Below, one piece after another: positions 21,410 to 23,364 of a stretch of 23,364 nt of DNA. A program made the translations under genes and the position numbers. The stretch comes from a virus, in IMG/VR virus record IMGVR_UViG_3300028115_000120, positions 1 to 23,364 of that record; one strand, given 5' to 3'. The notes beneath the pieces are model-generated. The model had not been told where the DNA came from, did not search any database, and saw nothing but the letters and a program-made list of their open reading frames with translations. Positions within the stretch are counted from its first letter, which is position 1. Each line of letters opens with the position of its first letter.

Positions 21410-22166
21410 ACATATGGTCATACCTGACACGCAAGTAAAACCTGATCATCCAATTGATCACTTGCGTTGGGCAGGAGAATATGCCGTAGATAAAAAGCCT
21501 GATGTGATCATACACATTGGTGACCACTTTGATCTACCTAGTCTATCAACGTATGATGTCGGTAAGAAATCGTTTGAGGGCAGACGCTACGTCAACGATA
21601 TCAACTCAGGCATCGAGGCTATGCAAGAGTTCCTTGATCCTATTCGTAAGGAACAAGAGAGGCTCAAGCGTAACAAGGACAAGCAGTGGAACCCTCGCAT
21701 GGTATTCACACTTGGTAACCACGAGTACCGTATTGCTCGTGCTATCAACGCTGACCCTAAACTAGACGGACTGATGTCCTTTGATGATTTATATTTAACA
21801 GAGATGGGATGGGAGGTGTATGATTTCTTACAGCCTGTGGTCATTGATGGTGTGTGTTATAGCCATTACTTTGTTAGTGGTGTTATGGGAAGACCAGTAA
21901 GTTCCTCTAACGCACTGTTGAACAAACAGCATATGAGTTGTGTCATGGGTCACGTACAGGATCGTAGTATCTCCTACGCTAAACGTGCTGATGGTAAGCG
22001 CATCACTGGATTGTTTGCAGGAATCTATTATCAACATGATGAGGACTACTTGAACCCGCAGACTAACGGATCATGGTCTGGTATCTGGATGTTGCATGAA
22101 GTCTTTGAAGGTACGTTCGATGAGATGCCAGTGTCAATCAACTACTTGAGGGAGAGGTATGCCTGA
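21402..22166 (+). CDS. Calcineurin-like metallophosphoesterase
   Basis: A 254-aa phosphoesterase. Motifs: D9-T-Q (MVIPDTQ), G40-D41-x2-D44 (HIGDHFD), GNHE (about 107-110) and GHVQD (about 186-190) are the metal-binding stations of the calcineurin-like superfamily. Substrate cannot be read from sequence; DNA, nucleotides or protein phosphates are possible. The same gene lies between nuclease and nucleotide genes in other marine podoviruses. It overlaps the previous gene by 8 nt and the next by 8 nt. Confidence 0.85.
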   Translation: MIKHMVIPDTQVKPDHPIDHLRWAGEYAVDKKPDVIIHIGDHFDLPSLSTYDVGKKSFEGRRYVNDINSGIEAMQEFLDPIRKEQERLKRNKDKQWNPRMVFTLGNHEYRIARAINADPKLDGLMSFDDLYLTEMGWEVYDFLQPVVIDGVCYSHYFVSGVMGRPVSSSNALLNKQHMSCVMGHVQDRSISYAKRADGKRITGLFAGIYYQHDEDYLNPQTNGSWSGIWMLHEVFEGTFDEMPVSINYLRERYA

Positions 22167-22389
22167 TCTAAATTCTATGGCCCGTGAGTATCAGCTTGGT
22201 GGTAACCATTACACATCCAAAGACATACAACCTTGGGATGCAATGCAGTCATGGATGACTGAGGATCAGTACCGTGGATACTTAATTGGTAATGTAATCA
22301 AGTACATCGCTCGCTTTCAGGACAAGGGTGGTGTATTAGATTTGCAAAAGTGCAAACATTATCTTGACAAACTAATTGAAGTATGGTAA
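22159..22389 (+). CDS. DUF3310 family protein (SaV-like)
   Basis: A 76-aa protein with GGGAGAGG before the ATG. YQLGGNHYTSKDIQPWDAMQ, GYLIGNVIKYIARFQDKGG and DLQKCKHYLDKLIEV are the family signatures of DUF3310, a small protein found widely in phages beside nucleotide-metabolism genes and often annotated as nucleotide kinase. No P-loop is present here, so kinase activity is not supported by the sequence. Its terminal codons contain the promoter for RNR. Confidence 0.85.
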   Translation: MPDLNSMAREYQLGGNHYTSKDIQPWDAMQSWMTEDQYRGYLIGNVIKYIARFQDKGGVLDLQKCKHYLDKLIEVW

Positions 22390-22392
22390 AAT
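22364..22392 (+). promoter_or_regulatory. Sigma70 promoter before ribonucleotide reductase
   Basis: TTGACA (22364-22369), a 17-nt spacer, extended -10 TGG and TAAAAT (22387-22392). Predicted start is about 22399, slightly past the ATG of the 58-aa gene (22395), so this promoter probably serves the RNR gene and the 58-aa protein relies on readthrough. Confidence 0.75.
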
Positions 22393-22394
22393 AG

Positions 22395-22571
22395 ATGTTT
22401 ACGCTTGAAGATATTAAGGATAAGCTCAAGCAGTTAGATGAGGTAACTCTGATGGAGACGTTAGAGATTACTTCAGAAGACTTAGTTGAAAGATTCGTAG
22501 ACCGGATCGAACAAAAACAAGAGACACTGGAGATAGACTTAGATGACTCAACACCTTGGGATAACGATTGA
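22395..22571 (+). CDS. Small acidic protein (58 aa) next to RNR
   Basis: ATG at 22395, 5 nt after the DUF3310 stop, without a clear Shine-Dalgarno site, so coupled translation is likely. The sequence begins MFTLEDIKDKLKQLDEVTLM, is helical and ends in an acidic tail (DLDDSTPWDND). A near-identical small protein precedes RNR in other marine podoviruses (recollection of the opening and end motifs). It overlaps the RNR start by 29 nt. Function unknown. Confidence 0.65.
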   Translation: MFTLEDIKDKLKQLDEVTLMETLEITSEDLVERFVDRIEQKQETLEIDLDDSTPWDND

Positions 22572-23364
22572 TTATGAAAGAGACAGTCGCCTTAGTGAGC
22601 AAGCACTTACGCTTATGCGTGACTACTATATGCTTGAGAATGAAGAGTCTCCTCAGCAGGCTTTTGCTCGTGCGGCAGTTGCCTACTGTTATGGGGATCT
22701 GGATTTGGCACAACGTATTTATGACTATGCCTCAAAAGGTTGGTTCATGTTTGCGTCACCTGTGCTCAGTAATGCCCCAGAACCGAATGGAAAGATTGGT
22801 GGGTTGCCTATTAGCTGTTTCCTTACTTACGTGGGGGACAATCTTGATAGCCTTATTGAACATAATGGGGAGGTAGCATGGCTTTCCGTAAAGGGCGGAG
22901 GTGTGGGTGGGCACTGGTCAGACGTGAGAGGAGTGAGCAACAAAGCTCCGGGACCAATCCCATTCATGAAAGTAGTAGACGCGCAGATGACAGCGTACAA
23001 ACAGGGGAAGACACGGAAGGGAAGCTACGCGGCGTACCTAGACGTAAGTCATCCTGATATCGAGGAGTTTATCTCCTTCAAGGTAGCGACTGGTGGTGAC
23101 ATCAATCGCAAATGTTTTAATCTTTTTAATGCAGTGAACATCACTGACGCTTTTATGGAGGCGGTAATTAATGATACAGAATGGAATCTCACAGACCCAA
23201 GTACAGGAATTGTCAGAGATACAGTCGAGGCTCGCAGACTTTGGCAACGAATACTTGAAGCTCGCTTCAGAACTGGCAGTCCTTACCTTAACTTTATCGA
23301 CACAGCCAGACGAAGTTTACCAGAAGCTCAGAGACGGCTTGGACTCACAATTATGGGTAGCAAC
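22543..23364 (+). CDS. Ribonucleotide reductase large subunit, N-terminal part (runs off right edge)
   Basis: An open frame of 274 codons to the window edge. ASPVLSNA (about 71-78), GLPISCFL with Cys 92 (the first catalytic Cys position), LSVKGGGVGGHWSDVR (about 114-129), KTRKGSYAAYLDVSHPDIE and FNLFNAVNITDAFM identify a class I/II RNR catalytic subunit of the type seen in marine cyanopodoviruses. It makes dNTPs for phage replication. The N-terminus goes directly into the catalytic domain with no ATP-cone, so overall-activity dATP regulation is not expected. Class I versus II cannot be decided because the C-terminus and any beta subunit gene lie outside. The ATG has GGAG about 10 nt upstream. 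Confidence 0.9.
   Translation, partial: MTQHLGITIDYERDSRLSEQALTLMRDYYMLENEESPQQAFARAAVAYCYGDLDLAQRIYDYASKGWFMFASPVLSNAPEPNGKIGGLPISCFLTYVGDNLDSLIEHNGEVAWLSVKGGGVGGHWSDVRGVSNKAPGPIPFMKVVDAQMTAYKQGKTRKGSYAAYLDVSHPDIEEFISFKVATGGDINRKCFNLFNAVNITDAFMEAVINDTEWNLTDPSTGIVRDTVEARRLWQRILEARFRTGSPYLNFIDTARRSLPEAQRRLGLTIMGSN

Noticed and set aside
22159-22389. Nucleotide kinase function for the DUF3310 protein
   Set aside because: No P-loop or nucleotide-binding motif is present, so the common kinase label is not supported by sequence.

Overview
This window is a large part of a double-stranded DNA tailed phage genome. It looks like a marine T7-like podovirus: the structural block includes a scaffold, portal and terminase, and the replication block has a T7 gp4-type primase-helicase, a family A DNA polymerase, a gp2.5-type SSB, a FEN exonuclease and a small PD-(D/E)xK nuclease. 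No integrase, lysogeny repressor, rRNA, tRNA or CRISPR was seen. Both ends are cut: a small lysis-region gene runs off the left edge and a ribonucleotide reductase runs off the right edge.

The layout is two divergent blocks. Positions 1-12548 are all on the minus strand. In transcription order they hold a TerS-like protein, a lytic-transglycosylase-like virion protein, the large terminase, the portal, two small proteins, an FmdB-like zinc ribbon, the scaffold, the major capsid protein, a stalk/fibre protein with internal repeats, two related fibre proteins (LamG, DUF7483-like and SPRY modules), a tail-fibre-assembly-like protein, a holin-like protein and a small lysis-associated protein. Positions 13159-23364 are all on the plus strand. 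They begin with an unrecognised 174-aa gene that has its own terminator, followed by a dense run of overlapping small genes (micro membrane proteins, an HhH-GPD-like protein, a DUF3846-like protein, a zinc-ribbon protein), then the replication and nucleotide-metabolism genes.

The roughly 600-bp divergent region (12549-13158) is the control centre. It holds a near-consensus minus-strand sigma70 promoter, two Fur-box-like palindromes within a weaker plus-strand promoter, an AT-rich tract, two tandem sigma54-like -24/-12 elements, repeated TATCGATA octamers, and the first copy of a 16-bp palindromic element that recurs just before the next plus-strand transcription unit.

Five strong promoters share one architecture: TTGACA/T, a 17-18 bp spacer and an extended TGn-TAnAAT -10. 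They lie before TerS, before the scaffold/capsid operon, before the 94-aa gene/primase, before SSB and before RNR. No phage RNA polymerase gene is visible. The simplest reading is that host RNA polymerase transcribes early, middle and late genes. Host identity cannot be fixed; Fur-like and sigma54-like elements would fit a marine proteobacterium.
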